From positions 1 through 7,340 of the forward strand of contig CAMLYR010000073.1 of assembly GCA_946491915.1 (NCBI GenBank): a DNA stretch of 7,340 nucleotides, written 5' to 3'. The stretch is from an uncultured Clostridium sp. (GTDB lineage: Bacteria > Bacillota_A > Clostridia > TANB77 > CAG-508). The position numbers and the translations under genes are program-made. Positions 7,276-7,340 of this stretch are shown piece by piece (the first letter of the stretch is position 1; every line of letters begins with the position of its first letter). Below the pieces are notes generated by a model, which had not been told where the DNA came from, made no database searches, and was given only the letters and a program-made list of their open reading frames with translations.

Positions 7276-7296
7276 TACACAACAATTTTCTTCAAA
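7276..7296. repeat. Right copy of the 21-bp inverted repeat
   Basis: Exact reverse complement of 7042-7062. Read on the plus strand, it has the same ACACAACAATTT arm and TCTTC centre as the left site, followed by AAACTGTAACCT, a degenerate version of the left site's AAATTGTTGTGT arm. The asymmetric centres are in opposite orientation, the arrangement in which site-specific recombination inverts rather than deletes. Confidence 0.9.
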
Positions 7297-7311
7297 CTGT
7301 AACCTCAAACA

Positions 7312-7340
7312 TAAGTTATCCCTTACACACAATGCTTCAA
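7312..7340 (+). repeat. Possible third, degenerate copy of the repeat, running off the window
   Basis: TAAGTTATCCCTTACACAC followed by AATGCTTCAA resembles the extended left copy read on the minus strand (7073 downward), which runs TAAGCTATCCTACACAAC and then AATTTTCTTCAA. The alignment needs gaps (two extra bases after TATCC, fewer T before CTTCAA). It lies in the same orientation as the copy at 7276-7296. It may be a decayed site or the edge of a further repeat unit. Confidence 0.4.

Larger units (their letters stand above)
7042..7296. other. Putative invertible promoter segment (inverton-like)
   Basis: A 21-bp perfect inverted repeat bounds a 213-bp spacer with no open reading frame of note. 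The spacer carries one good promoter-like sequence, on the plus strand, facing away from the operon. Established phase-variable switches have this plan: for example the RecV-controlled cwpV and flagellar switches of Clostridioides difficile and the capsule promoters of Bacteroides fragilis, with repeats of about 20 bp around segments of about 150-200 bp. Inversion would point the promoter at the glycosyltransferase genes, with a leader of about 200 nt. No recombinase gene is visible, as is common when the enzyme acts in trans. Alternatives are a MITE-like relic or a regulator-binding region. The repeat is seen; its role is inferred. Confidence 0.55.

Noticed and set aside
7042..7296. Reading the inverted-repeat segment as a MITE
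   Set aside because: No target-site duplication is evident at the borders (CAA on the left, CTG on the right), and the left dyad extends outside the repeat, which a simple terminal inverted repeat would not explain. Not fully excluded without copies elsewhere in the genome.

Overview
The window looks like part of a surface-polysaccharide (capsule or exopolysaccharide) gene cluster from a low-GC Firmicute, probably a gut-type member of the Clostridia. The basis is the AT-rich codon use, strong GGAGG-type ribosome binding sites, tight gene packing and the mix of protein families. The genus cannot be read from the sequence. All three genes lie on the minus strand, so the operon reads from right to left.

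Layout in transcription order. (1) 7340-6899 is a 442-base leader without a gene. It holds a 21-bp perfect inverted repeat (7042-7062 and 7276-7296) around a 213-bp spacer, with a good promoter-like sequence inside. (2) 6898-4085 encodes a 937-residue protein with three glycosyltransferase modules: GT4, then GT2, then GT32-like. (3) 4095-1042 encodes a 1017-residue GT2 glycosyltransferase fused to a HAD-superfamily domain and a further C-terminal region. It overlaps the previous gene by 11 nt and has its own strong Shine-Dalgarno, so the two are probably translationally coupled. (4) 1041-919 is a 123-base gap with a strong hairpin. (5) 918-1 encodes a polysaccharide pyruvyl transferase family protein, cut off by the left window edge.

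Together the genes could build and decorate a repeat unit on the cytoplasmic side of the membrane. At least four sugar-transfer modules sit on two polypeptides, and a putative pyruvyl transferase would add a ketal-pyruvate group. No flippase, polymerase, initiating transferase or regulator lies in the window, and the sugars cannot be predicted.

The most interesting signal is the leader. The inverted repeat, the recombinase-site-like symmetry of its left copy, and an internal promoter (TTGCAG, 17 nt, TATAAT) pointing away from the operon together look like an invertible promoter switch caught in the OFF orientation. This is inferred from architecture alone: no invertase gene lies in the window and inversion was not observed.
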